Source: Patiria pectinifera (taxonomy: Eukaryota; Echinodermata; Asteroidea; Valvatida; Asterinidae). From it: a stretch of 64,000 nucleotides of DNA. The stretch spans positions 9,300,001-9,364,000 of the forward strand of contig CM057136.1 of the NCBI GenBank assembly GCA_029964075.1, written 5' to 3'. The translations under genes and the position numbers were made by a program. This document shows, piece after piece, positions 12,405-23,940 of the stretch. Below the pieces are notes generated by a model that worked only from the letters and a program-made list of their open reading frames with translations, had not been told where the DNA came from and made no database searches. Each line of letters starts with the position of its first letter. Position 1 is the first letter of the stretch.

Positions 12405-12675
12405 CATTTTGTTTGCAGTCATTTACACAATTTTGAACGGGTACAAGCCAGCTAGACTGGTTCCCTGAACTTCACAATTTGTTGACGTCTACATGTATAA
12501 ATTGCTCCATTTCATCTAAAGTGGGGTCAGGAAACCAGACTACATGAACTCTTGGATTTTCAGCATCTACGAATACAAAACTTCAAACAAATCAGTGTTT
12601 ATTTGCTATAAATACTAACCCCCAAATCGATCCATTTCCGAAAATTACAGCAAGAGCAAATGATGTATAGTCCCT
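12405..12675 (+). mobile_element. Family A MITE, truncated (copy 3)
   Basis: Retains the right half of family A: the segment with CAAGCCAGCTAGACTGGTTC, GTGGGGTCAGGAAACCAGAC, and the end AGCAAATGATGTATAGTCCCT followed by TTAA at 12676-12679. The left half and the central palindrome are absent. Confidence 0.65.
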
Positions 12676-13417
12676 TTAAACACCTAGGCTATATCTTTTA
12701 TAATTGAAAAGCATTGATGTACAATTAGTGATTGAAAGTTGAATTTAGTATCAGACCCAAAATTTCTCCTTGTTTCGACTGATTTGTTCCTTTCCAAATC
12801 TGTTCAAATCAATACCATGACCAAGCTCTTTCCTTCCTTCTCCCCCAGCCAGAAATCTCCCACGGATTTCCCTTCACAAAGGAAGAACCCCATTAAAATA
12901 AATGAAAAACAAACTTCTGAAATGCTGATCACGTTTTGGCAACGGAAGATGAAACACCAATGTTGCACAAGTTAAAAAAAAAAATGTTGATCAATTTCTC
13001 TTTTTGTGGTTGGACGCAAAGCCTAAAAAATTCAATTTTGAAGGATGTCATCGCCCACATTCTTGGCAGGGCTTCACGGGTAGTGTTGTTTAGGAGAACC
13101 CATCAAAAACTGTTGTAACTGTTGTGAAGACAATTTGGAATAAACAGCTTTTTTTTATGATGTTGAACTGTGTCTGTTGGCAGGAGGTCTAGAGTTTTGT
13201 GTGCGTAGGAAGCAGCAGTCATATCCCATGATTTTGCGCAAGGTCCCTGGTGGTTTGCAACATGCTTGGAATGGGGCCAAAACAAAGAGACTTGTTTTTC
13301 ATTAGGCAATTTTGTATCGAACTTTTTGAGGTTATGGTGTTCTGTATTTCAGTCAACTTATGGGGAACAATTGAGAGTCACATGTTGTCCTTGTATTGGC
13401 TCCATGGTTTACTTATC

Positions 13418-13666
13418 GTTCTGTAAATTTGGGGTCCACTTTTTCCCCGTCCCTGTTACATCTGACATCTATGATTTTATAATTCTGATACACTCCTTAA
13501 TGCAGTCGTCCTCCAAGAGTGATTATGAATAGCACACTACCTCCCCAATACATAAAAAAAAATCATCTGAAGTCATTCTTAATGATACTTGATTGGCAAA
13601 TTACAAAGTACCAAGGTAACAGGGACAGGAAAAATGTCACACTTTGGACCCAAAATTTATAGAATG
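13418..13666. mobile_element. MITE family F, copy 1
   Basis: About 250 bp with inverted ends near TTCTGTAAATTTGGGGTCCA and the inverse of TTCTATAAATTTTGGGTCCA. Internal landmarks are GTCCCTGTTAC, TTAATGCAGTCGTCCTCCAA and GACTTCAGATGA-like blocks. Other copies are at 26252-26493, 29142-29388 and 41836-42082. Superfamily not determined. Confidence 0.75.
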
Positions 13667-14883
13667 ATCATATGTTCATGTGACATACCGGTACATGTAC
13701 TTGGAACACTCTTAAAATGGTTCCATTTTGTATCAATTGATATACAATTCTGACTTGATGTTTGACGAATTTTGTTTTGATAAATTCTGTTCTTCAGCAT
13801 TGCATGAGACTTTTTCAGCAACTGAGTTTTAAAAACATTCAAATTTACATTATTTTATAAATGTTTCAGTTTGAATAACGATCATTAACAAACCATGCCA
13901 AAACAAAAGCCATTTTGTTGGAATGTGTATCCTTTTGCGACTTACATTTTCAAAAAAGTTGCTCTCTTTAGTGCGCAAAAATATGGGTCAGTTTGTTTGT
14001 ATTCTAAGTTATCACCGTTTCATGTGTGCTGTGCGTGTGCCGTTCGGGGGCCAATAAACTTTTCACAAGGCAAAAAAGATAAAGAAATATCCATTGTTGT
14101 CCAGTAGATTATACCGTGCAAACTTTAGCAAGGATATTAAAAATAGGTGCGTGGTCATTCATACTTCTATAATTTCTGGTGCACTGACCACAACAATAGG
14201 CTTAGCCTGAGAGGAAATAAATTATACAAAAAGGGAAAATTTCTAAAGCATTCTTTAGTGATCCTGAGCACTGAAACGTGAATTTACCGGCAAAAAAAAT
14301 CACCCTGAAATGTGAGCGTTGGTGCATGCAGTATTTGTACTTTACGTCATCGCGGTGAACAAAGTTTGAATAAGGTGTGTTTTTTTTTTCTTACCAACAA
14401 TATGTTATGGATGTGAGAGTGGCGTGGAATTTTCAAAAAGTTCGGGTTATGTGTAGTTTGTGTGAAAAACCTCTTGGTCTGTATTTGAGGGACATACACT
14501 CATCTGTACGAGGCATTTATGGGGAACGAAAATGCTGTGGGGACAGCAGAAAGTCCCCATGACTTGGTCCGAAGTTGCCTAATAAAAAAAAAACTTCCCC
14601 ATAATGCGGTGTAAGCCAGGGCAAACAGGATTGGACAAAAAACACAATCAGTTCAGTTGGGATTGATGATCGAAGTTGACTGATTATGATAACATTTTAT
14701 CTGTGAAACTGGTTTAACTATGCTCCTTTTTAATCTCAAGTGCAATTACTGAATTAAGAATAGATCAGCAAACGTTTTGCATAAAAAGTTTTTGTTTGCA
14801 TTTCAAACATGATGGTCGGGCGTGTGTGTGCAACCAGGACAGAGTGATGGTACTTTTTATGTCAGTAGGATCTTCTACATTAA
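13667..14883. other. Intergenic, no gene seen
   Basis: AT-rich and non-coding. The open stretches (70 codons at 13895, 61 at 14377) show no domain or splice context. A short inverted pair (GGGGACAGCAGAAAGTCCCC) lies near 14540. Confidence 0.45.
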
Positions 14884-15235
14884 AGGCGTGTCGGAACATT
14901 TGCAAATTATACGTAGGGATTTAACGTGAAAAGCCTTGTTCAAAGCGAAGATAGGACTGGTACCAAATACCCTGAGAAATTATTCCGCCTGAAATGCTAT
15001 CATTCAGAAGAAAACATTCATTGAAGGTGGTTTTAAAAAAGTGTGCCTGCGGGCACATTTTTGTAACGAAATAGCAACAGAATCCAGTTGTGAAACCAAA
15101 AATTGTGCATTATGTTTTCTCTGATATCCTCTGAGCTGAAACTTTAACAAGTTAGTTGCGACATGCACCCTTTGTAAAATTTGAGTAATTTTGTTGCTCA
15201 TAACGAAAAATCAGCAATCAATCCTATGTGTGCCT
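14884..15235. mobile_element. TTAA-clan MITE, family C, copy 1
   Basis: Diverged 352-bp copy. TTAA precedes the left end (14880-14883) and TCAA follows the right end. Ends are AGGCGTGTCGG and CAATCCTATGTGTGCCT. It shares GGACTGGTACCAAATACCCT and ATTATTCCGCCTG with copies 2 and 3. Confidence 0.65.
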
Positions 15236-16271
15236 TCAATTTGTACAAAATATACATGCATACATTGTACATGTACATGACAGTGTCACAGATTATTCCC
15301 AGTTTAATTGGGTGTCAATGAATAATTCAGGTTGCCACGATAACTAAGCATTTAGGAACACTTTTAGTGGCTGTCAGAAACAATTTGCTGGTGTTCCCTT
15401 TGAAAAATCAGCCCCTGCAAGCGTGGACCGTACCATAATCCTGCTGTGAATTGCGGGGCATTGTAAGCCCCTTGCTAAAGCTCTTACACGATTTACCAGC
15501 AGCCAATTACCATTTTTCACTGTGTACATGCACTGTGGTCGTGATCATCCCTCCCTTGGTGGTCCACTTGGTTTTCCCCGTGGTTGAAATGGAATAGTCC
15601 TGTTGTGCATAATTATATCGCTGTCGTTTCCTTTCCTATGCAGGTCACTCCCACTCCAGCGCTCACAGAGGGTAGATCGTGAAAACAGCAAGTTGCATGT
15701 GTCAGTGCTTGGTGTGTACACACAACAGTAACACAGCTCTGTGCTGGACAGATCCGTACCTGAACTAACATCATCGAAAGTAGTAATGTATACAAGCCAA
15801 TATCTTCTCATGGAATAACTGCAGTCTGCAAGAAATTAACGAGTTCAGTTCCAGCGGAGGCGTCGATACAATTTGCGGGAGACACCGAATGCTGAAAAAT
15901 TGTTGACACCAGTAGAATGTGCCGTGGATAAATTTTGTTGGTGAAACGGCGGAGTAGTATTTGACAGCATTTGCTGCCGTGATTATCTATGCAGGGTGAA
16001 TTTCTACACAGCGGCACTCGGCGTAAAGGTGGCAAAACCGACGGCCTTGGACGGAGGACGTTAAGAAACGCAGGAAATGAGGACTTCGTACATGACACGT
16101 TCCTGTTGATTGGTTTGTGATGCACATGTACGCTGTACAGGGTTTTGCTATACGTGGAAATATCATTAGACTGTAATTGACGGTGTTTCTGTTGGATGGA
16201 CCTAGATTGGTCGTGTGCTGCCTGTTGCTGATTCAGACTGCTGCGTAGCCCGTCCATTAGTTGAAACAACC
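15236..16271. other. Region upstream of the PH-like gene
   Basis: It becomes progressively GC-richer from about 15550 and presumably contains the promoter and 5' UTR of the gene that starts at 16272. No TATA box was identified with confidence. In the frame of the gene a TAG at 16203-16205 closes the frame upstream. The long - strand frame at 15808-16347 is most likely incidental. Confidence 0.35.
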
Positions 16272-17009
16272 ATGACTTCCAACTTCCTAACGAGATTACT
16301 AAAGCGGGGGTCGGGGCCGCCGCGTCCCCAAGTGGACATGCACGCACTCTTCACCAGCGCGCAGCTGAGCACGATGATACTCCAGGGACAATTATCGGTC
16401 CACGAGCCGTGGCGACGACACAAAAAGAAGCCAAAGATCGTCTACGTGTGTCTGTACACCAACGACTCCAGCCCGTTTATTGTGTGGTACACGGACAAGG
16501 CTCACAAGAAGCCCCGGGGGTTCTTCAACGTGAGGGGCGGCAAGATCGCGCCCGTCGGGGAGTTCAGTTTCCAGATTGCCTTTAAAGACAAAACCAGCCA
16601 GATTTACAAGTTCAACACGTCCAGCTGGGAGCGGCGGGAGGAGTGGCTGCATCTGCTGCGCAAGGAGAGTCGCAAGGAAGTCCAGATGCCGTTGATTGAG
16701 ACCATTTGCAATCAGGACTACCGCGTCAGTCAGGACGACCTGGCCATCACCATGACGGCGGAGCAGAGGGCGAGGCAACAGCAACTCCGCCCCGAGTGGA
16801 AGGGGCATCGCCGGACTGTCAGCGCCGGATCCCCGTCGCCGCAACGCTGCGTCGTTCAGCTTCAGAGAAGCAGAAGTCAGCCGCACATCCAAAAAGGGCG
16901 TCTCATCAAGCGGAGACCGACGGTCCTGGAAAAGCATTCGCCGACGCTCGGCCAGGCGGTGCAGAACGAGCGGAGGTTTATACGCACGCCGGAGGTTTGT
17001 CGTAGCTGA
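16272..17009 (+). CDS. PH-domain-like protein, single exon, 245 aa
   Basis: An uninterrupted 245-codon frame in a GC-rich island, unlike its AT-rich flanks. The start is the first in-frame ATG after an upstream TAG and has a favourable context (A at -3). Residues ~37-135 resemble a pleckstrin-homology fold. Alternating hydrophobic strands (KIVYVCLYT 55-63, FIVWYT 69-74, FSFQIAFKD 98-106, QIYKFNT 110-116) are followed by an amphipathic helix with the characteristic tryptophan (WERREEWLHLLRKE 119-132, W125). PH domains typically bind phosphoinositides or proteins at membranes; here that is inference only. The C-terminal ~100 residues are basic and Ser/Gln/Arg-rich (RRTVSAGSPSP, RSRSQ), probably disordered and phosphorylatable. 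I do not recognise a named orthologue. Intron-less structure could mean a retrogene, a small single-exon gene, or the last exon of a longer gene. Confidence 0.78.
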   Translation: MTSNFLTRLLKRGSGPPRPQVDMHALFTSAQLSTMILQGQLSVHEPWRRHKKKPKIVYVCLYTNDSSPFIVWYTDKAHKKPRGFFNVRGGKIAPVGEFSFQIAFKDKTSQIYKFNTSSWERREEWLHLLRKESRKEVQMPLIETICNQDYRVSQDDLAITMTAEQRARQQQLRPEWKGHRRTVSAGSPSPQRCVVQLQRSRSQPHIQKGRLIKRRPTVLEKHSPTLGQAVQNERRFIRTPEVCRS

Positions 17010-18740
17010 GAGATTTCTCCTTTGCCATTTTTTTCTTCTCGCATTTATCAAATTGTTTTTAAAATTTGCATATTTATACAATTATTTTGTCTTGAGTACT
17101 CCTTTTTTCTGAAGAGTACTTTGAACACGGAGCTCAACGTGTAAGGGAAAGTTACAATTTTTGGTCACGGTCTGTGAAACGGCGGTTTAAACGAAGATGG
17201 GATTTAAAAAAAAATTACATACACGTCTCTTGCATACTCTTACTGTTGATGGGAGTATTTTTTGGCCGAAAAACACCATTTTTGAAAAAGACAAAACATA
17301 TCATCCAAATTTTAAAACTATTAAAGTCAAACACCACAAATACTGGCTCTTGAGAGTCATGCGTACAATATTTGTATGACTCTTCTCACCGTACATGTAA
17401 CTTCATACATTTATGTATTTTGCAACACTCCGAGGCCCCGCCAAGGAGCGATATTTGCTACGACGGCAGGCCGTGTACCGCGGCCTAAGTTCAAAACATG
17501 GTGTGTACAAAACCAATGGGAATGCCTGACGATTCAACCCGTGGCCCGTCCCTGCGAATGTACATTGCCAGATCGTGTTTACATGTCCTCCGTCGTTAAC
17601 TGGTCAATTCTCAGGATAAAAAAAAATATCGGCTTTCAACATCTTGACTTCTCAGTCGCTGAGAAATATTTCAAGAAGTCAACAACTCCAAAACAATTTC
17701 AACAAAGTTTGCATTGCATCATGTTGCAAGAAGGGAATAACCATCTGTCAAAAGAAGAAAACAAAATAAAAATCGAAGTGATTTTCTTAACCTGTTGAGC
17801 TCTAGTATAAACGGAGGCTGCCTTATTATAAACTAATTAATTTCAGAAAAATTATCAGCTGAATGTATCTACACTGTATATATACGAAATAATTAATATT
17901 AAATGTATGAAAAAATTATCCCACATATGTGCATGAATTTAAAATATAACAAGTCTGTGATCGGGAGTAAGCCAGTAACTGTCTCTTTTTCTTTTTTTTT
18001 TAATTCTAGTTTTGGGAAACTGGAGGATTTTTTTCCAAGGCTGGTAAAATTAACTGCCAAATATGGTACTTGTGGTTGGGTTAAACAGCGCAACAAATTT
18101 GTCATGACCACCCACATGTACTGTACATGTACGTGTACATGTACAGTGTACATATGTACGTGTACATGGACATGTACGTACAATATTTAAATCTAGAGCT
18201 TTACGATCTTTAGAATATCACAAACAACCTGATAAAAATATTAACCGACATTTACTTCAAATGCATGAGTACGTGTACCAGTAATTCTACGTAGTTTAAA
18301 AAAAAAGTAAACGTTTACTTGCCATAATGGACTACATCTGTAATCTTATATTTTCCGTATTCCGGGGTGCATTGTATTTTGTAAATGATTTATTTTTTGG
18401 GACCAGTGTAAAACAAAGGAGATCTCTTTGTATCAACTCTATTTTCATGGTAATAATTATAACCGAACATGTACCTGTATAGATGTGGAATCCTATTTAC
18501 AAAACGAAAATGTTAACGATGTTTGTACTCATCTGTAATTATTCCTTCCCGGTACTGAAGTTCAATCGTAGTTCACAATTAATTAGAAACGACTACACCA
18601 ATTTAGAAAAAAAACAACCTCTTTCATCTTCATCTGCAAGGGCTTTGAAGTTGTGAATGTTTACTTTTTGGATGTGTACATCGTTGAACACTACATTTAT
18701 TCTGTGGTCTTATGAGGTGCATACATGTACCCTGTTTTCT
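17010..18740. other. 3' flank of the PH-like gene and intergenic sequence
   Basis: AT-rich. No canonical AATAAA was found close behind the stop. The 140-codon open frame at 17376-17798 has no ATG that I trust and no recognisable domain. 18115-18181 is a dense run of overlapping TACATGTAC/GTGTACATG palindromes able to fold on itself. Confidence 0.4.
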
Positions 18741-18744
18741 GACG

Positions 18745-18922
18745 TTGGCAATCACAGCATTTATGTCCGCGACAGAGCTTTTAAGAGCTCGGCGAGCAAA
18801 CCTGAAAATGTCTTTTTCAAATCTTATACATCCATCATCTAGTAATGGTCAAGGAGATTACAGACTAGGAGTTTTGGAGCACTTCTCTGAATCATTAACT
18901 AGATATCATGGTTAATTGGCTC
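18745..18922 (+). repeat. Direct repeat, copy 1 (with 20632-20808)
   Basis: About 175 bp shared with 20632-20808. The common blocks include CGACAGAGCTTTTAAGAGCTC (here split by a GG variant), ATCTTATACATCCATCATCT, GGAGATTACAGACTAGGAGT and ATTAACTAGATATCATGGTT. The two copies lie in the same orientation about 1.9 kb apart. Confidence 0.72.
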
Positions 18923-19324
18923 TGGTACGGTATGAACATAACACTTCTTTATATTGCTGAAATTGCCCACTTTTTATTTCAAATAAAAAACACGAGAAAC
19001 ATGTACGTGTAACTCCAGAGTATCTGAATACAAACGGGAGACCCAAAATGTATTCCAAATGGTCATTGGCATGGGAGGCTTATAACTTCAGAGATGGTTT
19101 AAACATTGGTCGTAGCCGGATAATCAATAGACGCTTAATGTCCTGTGGTCGGACAGTTTGCATGACACTGAGCGCGGACCAGACGGATATGCAGGAAATC
19201 CTTCTGGCTTATATTTTCATTACAGCTCTTCCCCTGATGGTACAAAGTAGTGTGTATTTTTAGAACTGACTGGCAGTTTTTCTTTCACCCTGGCCTACAT
19301 TGTACTACATGTAGTTTTATTTAA

Positions 19325-19667
19325 AGGCGTATAGGATCATTTGCATTTGATATCAAAAAGCTTTCTTGGATTAAAGATCGTACTGGTTAAAACACCATGT
19401 GAAATTGTTCCGCCTCGCTTGCTGTCATTTAGAAGAAATCAAGAAATGTAGGTGATTTCCAACAATCAGTCAATTGACTGATCGTTGGAAATAAAGGGTA
19501 ATAGCAAAATCTTTGCTCGTTTTTCACTTCTTTTTTTTTGAAAAGTGCTTTATCCACCGAGCTGAAACTTCAACAGGTTAGGTTTTGAACATTCTTCTTT
19601 GGATTTTGGGTGGTGTTATTATTGGAAACGAACAAAATGCATGAAAAGCAAATGATCCTATACGCCT
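19325..19667. mobile_element. TTAA-clan MITE, family C, copy 2
   Basis: 343 bp. TTAA at 19321-19324 and TTGA at 19668-19671. Termini AGGCGTATAGGATCATTTGC and its exact inverse at the right. The central palindrome at 19459-19488 is built on TCAGTCAATTGACTGA. Confidence 0.8.
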
Positions 19668-19772
19668 TTGAAGCACCCCACTTTTGTACATGGTGTTCTT
19701 TCAAATTGGAAATAACAGTTGTTTAAATGCAACATTACTTGATATGTGATCAGTATTTTACCATGGTAAGAT

Positions 19773-20372
19773 TTGATATTTAAACAGTCCACGTTTGTGA
19801 TATTTTTACAAGTTCATTGCATTCCAAATAATATATTATACAATTATTTGAATAGGAATATTTCAAAATGGCCCACCCAGTGTTTAGTCTTTGTAAAAAT
19901 AAATTGCGAGTCTAGCTTCAAATTTAGAAAATTGTTCAGAAGAAAACGCACGTCGTGCACATTGCAACTGAATTGGGATTATGTTACTGCTGTGGCCACT
20001 CACGCAAATCGCAAGCACACCTACTGCGGAGAGAAACAAAACGCAATTGAAAAATTCCGTCGTGTAAAGTCGCACGCCTTGGGTCGCAACAGCTGTGCTC
20101 TTACTGCCTGCTTAGTTCATGGGGCAAATGAAGAAAGAAAAAAGACGCCTATCCGCGTTCAGAATGTCTCGACTCAATGTGAAATTGATGGCATGCTTCT
20201 TCGGAACAACTCGAGCGCAACAAGCAGCAAGACGTCAAGGCCCCAAACCGTGAACGTGATGCGCTCTTACATATCTCATCATCTATCTCCTAAGGTCAAG
20301 ATGATTCCTCCCAAAACAAAATTAGCAAGAAAGGAATTCAATTCACGCTATTGCTTATTACTCCATGAATAA
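19773..20372 (+). other. Unassigned open frame, possible exon
   Basis: About 200 codons open, longer than expected in AT-rich sequence, with a GC-richer middle (19930-20330). There is no ATG near its 5' end; the first codons come from a TTG. The predicted peptide is basic and Ser/Thr-rich (for example NRKHTYCGEK, SSATSSKTSRPQT) and resembles nothing I know. It lies between the two direct repeats at 18745 and 20632. It could be an exon, a decayed transposon ORF or chance. Confidence 0.25.
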
Positions 20373-20475
20373 TTTTATCATTTGCATTTTTTTGTTACAT
20401 TATGAAGTTGAATCCAATTTCACATTTCAAAGATTCGATAATCGACGTGCTGCATCTGTTTTTAATATTGGCTAA

Positions 20476-20562
20476 ACCTGAAAAGTGAAAATACTGTTCC
20501 CCTTTTTTGAGATTTTTTTGGGGTTTGAAAATGATGAAAGCCTGTATTTTCACTTTTCAGGC
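20476..20562. repeat. Short hairpin
   Basis: CCTGAAAAGTGAAAATACTG at the left is the near-exact inverse of the sequence ending ATTTTCACTTTTCAGG. The loop is about 45 nt. Confidence 0.55.
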
Positions 20563-20631
20563 ACGCTTTTGAAAAATTTTAATTCACAACTTTTTAGCCT
20601 TCACATGTACGGGGGCAATTCTTGCATTACA

Positions 20632-20808
20632 TGTATGTAATGTCCGTGACAGAGCTTTTAAGAGCTCAGTGAATAAACCAAAAAAATGTAATTGTTTTTC
20701 CCTTCAAATCTTATACATCCATCATCTAGTAATGGTCCAGGAGATTACAGACTAGGAGTTTGGGATCATTTCTCTGAATCATTAATTAGATATCATGGTT
20801 AATTTGGC
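20632..20808 (+). repeat. Direct repeat, copy 2 (with 18745-18922)
   Basis: Same blocks as copy 1, with about 10% differences and small indels. The pair brackets family C copy 2 and the unassigned frame, so it may mark a local duplication or two insertions of an undefined repeat. Confidence 0.72.
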
Positions 20809-22413
20809 TCAGTCACAGACAAAACACTTTCATAATGCTAGACTTGCCCTACTACTGAAAAAAGAAAGAAATTGAATCAAGCTACATCCAACAGCGTAAA
20901 ATCCTCGGGTCCCTGAACAAAAATAATAAAATTTTATTGGACTTTTCTGTTTCGTATTTGCTACATGTAGTTGCCATGAGAATAGAAATGTGTATCCGTA
21001 TTACAGATATGCAATCATCAACACTACATATACATTTGTACATGTACATGCACTGTACATGCACTTGACCATTTAGTTTACTGTATACCCGTACATGAAC
21101 ATTTCAGGGTCAATTTCAGTGAATTTATACTGGCTACTGGGTATTTCAGTCTTTCGTTTGCGTAAATTATTCATCTGTTGACGTTAATCGTTGCGCGTCA
21201 CCGAGCTCCTGGAGCTGTACGACTGTACACGTACCTTCAATTTTACTAATCGTAGTTGACGACAAGTGCGTGTACTTCAGTGCGTTGCGAATGCTCTCAA
21301 CTGTTTCTGGGTAACGGATGAAATTTTCATTAGTCTATTGATCGTCATTTTTTTTGTAAGCCTGGATGAATTGGCGTTGCTCGTTTTTTGTCGTCGGCGT
21401 CTGTTTGTTGGACACCTGCGTTCTGTTATGAATTATATTTGACCGAAGTGCTTTTTTGTATTTGAGGGTATGCCCGTTAAGGTTTTTGAGCTCAACAGTT
21501 GAAAAAATTTGCGTAATATGTGATACCTCTGCTGAACAGACATTTTGAGGTTGCTATGGTAATAAATAAGATAAGAAAAAAAATAGTAAAACGTCAGTAC
21601 ATAAATGCAAATGAGACACACCGAACACGCTGATCCAAATTTCAGAGAGAAAGTATTGAAAAGAATGGTTGCCATGGGAATGCCCTTTCAGCCCCCCCCC
21701 CCACAACAGCAAACAATTAATTTGTGTTGCAACACGGGTCGATAGGAATTTAGTTTGGTGGAAATTTTCACAGAAGAAATCAACAATTTTTAGGATATTT
21801 GGACTGAGGTTATTTTGTAAAATGTTGTTTTGTAATTAATTACCTTGCCTATACTATCAATGCAACTACACAGCATTAGCAATCTAAGAAATTCAATATT
21901 ATGTTTTTTTATGTTATGTTATGTTATATAATTGTGGCTACATTTATGTCAATCATAGATATTATCAGTATCATAAATTACATTTAAAATGTACACTTAT
22001 TATTGACATTGAACTATTGGTGTGTATATATATATAGTCGTTATTAAATTTGTTGAATTTGTTGAAATGAAGAGGAATTTTCGGGGATGCTTACAAGTTT
22101 TTGCAATTTCTGTCCGTGCCGATGTGCATTACATTTTTTTCTTGTTTTTATAATAAAATTAAAAAAAACCAATGCATTTTTTATTTGTACATCTTTGACA
22201 ATGCATAGAGTTACCCATACTCGTGCATAGGGAAAAAACATCTATCCCAAAATATTTATGGCCAGTACCAATTTCTTTACACAAAATAAATTTTTATAAA
22301 TTGCAGAATATTGATTGTTTTTTTTCTGGAAAACACCTAATTTTATCCACACTCTTAGTCTTAGCTGTTGGGCAAACAATTTCTAGCCGATTTACCTAAG
22401 ATGCGTTTTTTAA
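20809..22413. other. Intergenic, no gene seen
   Basis: AT-rich, with TACATGTAC words (21035-21065), a run of nine or more C (21692-21700) and a TATATATA run (22026-22036). No supported coding sequence. Confidence 0.45.
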
Positions 22414-22803
22414 AGGCTTATAGGATCATTTGCATTTATCCCAAAAGTGACCTACCGAATTATTATCAAAAAGCTTACTTGGATTATAGATCGCACTGGT
22501 ACTAAACACCCCGTGAAATTATTCCGTCTGGCTTGCTGTCATTTAGAAGAAATCAAGTATTGTAGGTGATTTCCAACGATCAGTCAATTGACTGATTTTG
22601 GGAAATATAGAAAGGTATAGACGAAAATCGTGTTTCCAGATAAACAAGTTGTGCACGGTTTACACAGTATTCTTGATGAAGTTTCAGCTCAGTGGATATT
22701 ACACTTTAACAGGTTAGGTTTTGAAGACTCTTCTTTGGATTTGGAGTGGTGTTATTATTGGAAACGAACAAAATGCATGAAAAACAAATGATCCTATATG
22801 CCT
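22414..22803. mobile_element. TTAA-clan MITE, family C, copy 3
   Basis: 390 bp. TTAA at 22410-22413 precedes the left end AGGCTTATAGGATCATTTGC, and the right end is the inverse of AGGCATATAGGATCATTTG. The palindrome around 22573-22601 (TCAGTCAATTGACTGA core) matches copy 2. Confidence 0.78.
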
Positions 22804-23339
22804 TTGTAAAACTGTGATAACACTTTTTTTTCTGAATTTTTAGAGAGGCTGTATTGTACTCAGTAATTTCAAAAAATAATAATTTGTCCACTTTTCCAAC
22901 TCAAATGTTTTACCAAAAATCTTATTCTTCAAGTAATCTAAAAGAAAATACATGTAGTTTATGGATTTAATAGTGACGTAAATTACACATTTTTAATCCA
23001 AATTGTAGAATAAAAAATTATTATTTGTTGTATCCTAATATATCCCACCTGGTTAGTCTCTATTATTCATAATTTTTTTTTTTGGTATGAATTACTCCAT
23101 ATAATGATGTTAACTGAAGTATCCTTTACATTCTTTCGATTTTCAGTGAATGTATTTTAATTACATTTATTCCACTTTTCAGTATCGTCCGAATCGATTA
23201 AAAAATGTTAAATGTCAAATGTGCTTTTGCAAATTTCACGCGTTGTGTTGTCGGTTTTATTTTATGACTGAATTGCGTCCATTTTGAATGCAAGTGTTGT
23301 TCGTATTTCATGGTAATGAAACCAAGGATTCTTCAAAAG

Positions 23340-23620
23340 CGTCCTAGGCACTGTAGCTCACAGGTTAGGTTGGCGTAGCGGTACTTTCCTCGCCTTCCAC
23401 CGCTGTGACCCTGGTTCGATTCCCGCCTGGGCCAATATGTGGATTGGGTTTTCAGTCCCTGCCTGATTCCGTGGGTTTTCCTCAGATTACTCTTCTGGGC
23501 TTTTCCTCCCACATCTAAAACTGTAATTTCTTCACATTGTCTTCTCTTTACTGGGACCCATGGGAGATCAGTGCATTCCACTGAATGGGCTACCCAGTTA
23601 AAATAAGAAATAAATAAATA
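23340..23620 (+). mobile_element. tRNA-derived SINE, forward copy
   Basis: Perfect pol III A box TGGCGTAGCGG (23371-23381) and perfect B box GGTTCGATTCC (23413-23423) with normal spacing. The body contains CCTGATTCCGTGGGTTTTCC, and the 3' tail is AAATAAATAAATAGA-like at about 23605-23620. Non-coding. Confidence 0.82.
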
Positions 23621-23639
23621 GATAAAGCCGGAAGAAGCC

Positions 23640-23840
23640 TGTTGGGAGGAGACAGTGAGAAGAAATTGCAGTTTTAGAGGTGGGAGGAAAACCGCAGAGG
23701 AATATTCTGGGGGAAACCCACGGAATCAGGTAGAGACTGAAAACTTAACCCTCATATGGACCAGGACAGGAATCGAACCCGGGCCACAGCGATGGAGGGC
23801 AAGGAAGGTACCACTACGCTAGCCCAGGTGGACTTTCTTA
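23640..23840 (-). mobile_element. tRNA-derived SINE, inverted copy
   Basis: Same family on the opposite strand, tail-to-tail with the preceding copy. B box at 23779-23769 (GGTTCGATTCC) and A box TAGCGTAGTGG at about 23821-23811, both matching consensus. The body contains the inverse of CCCACGGAATCAGG. The pair could form a ~150-bp stem in a read-through transcript. Confidence 0.8.
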
Positions 23841-23940
23841 CATGTACCTCCCTACATTACAGAGACGTTGTCCAACCTGGGCTACTGCTACGCCAACCTG
23901 ACTTCCCTAATTATAAGAACCAAACTTTTGTTTGGACGGT

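Noticed and set aside
16215..16271. Upstream extension of the PH-like frame
   Set aside because: It would need a GTG start. The first ATG is at 16272 and an in-frame TAG lies at 16203.
15808..16347. 179-codon - strand frame upstream of the PH-like gene
   Set aside because: No domain and no homology recognised. It partly overlaps the true exon on the opposite strand and is probably chance in GC-richer sequence.
16392..17081. 229-codon - strand frame opposite the PH-like gene
   Set aside because: Antisense shadow of a GC-rich coding exon. The + strand has the PH-like pattern and a good ATG.
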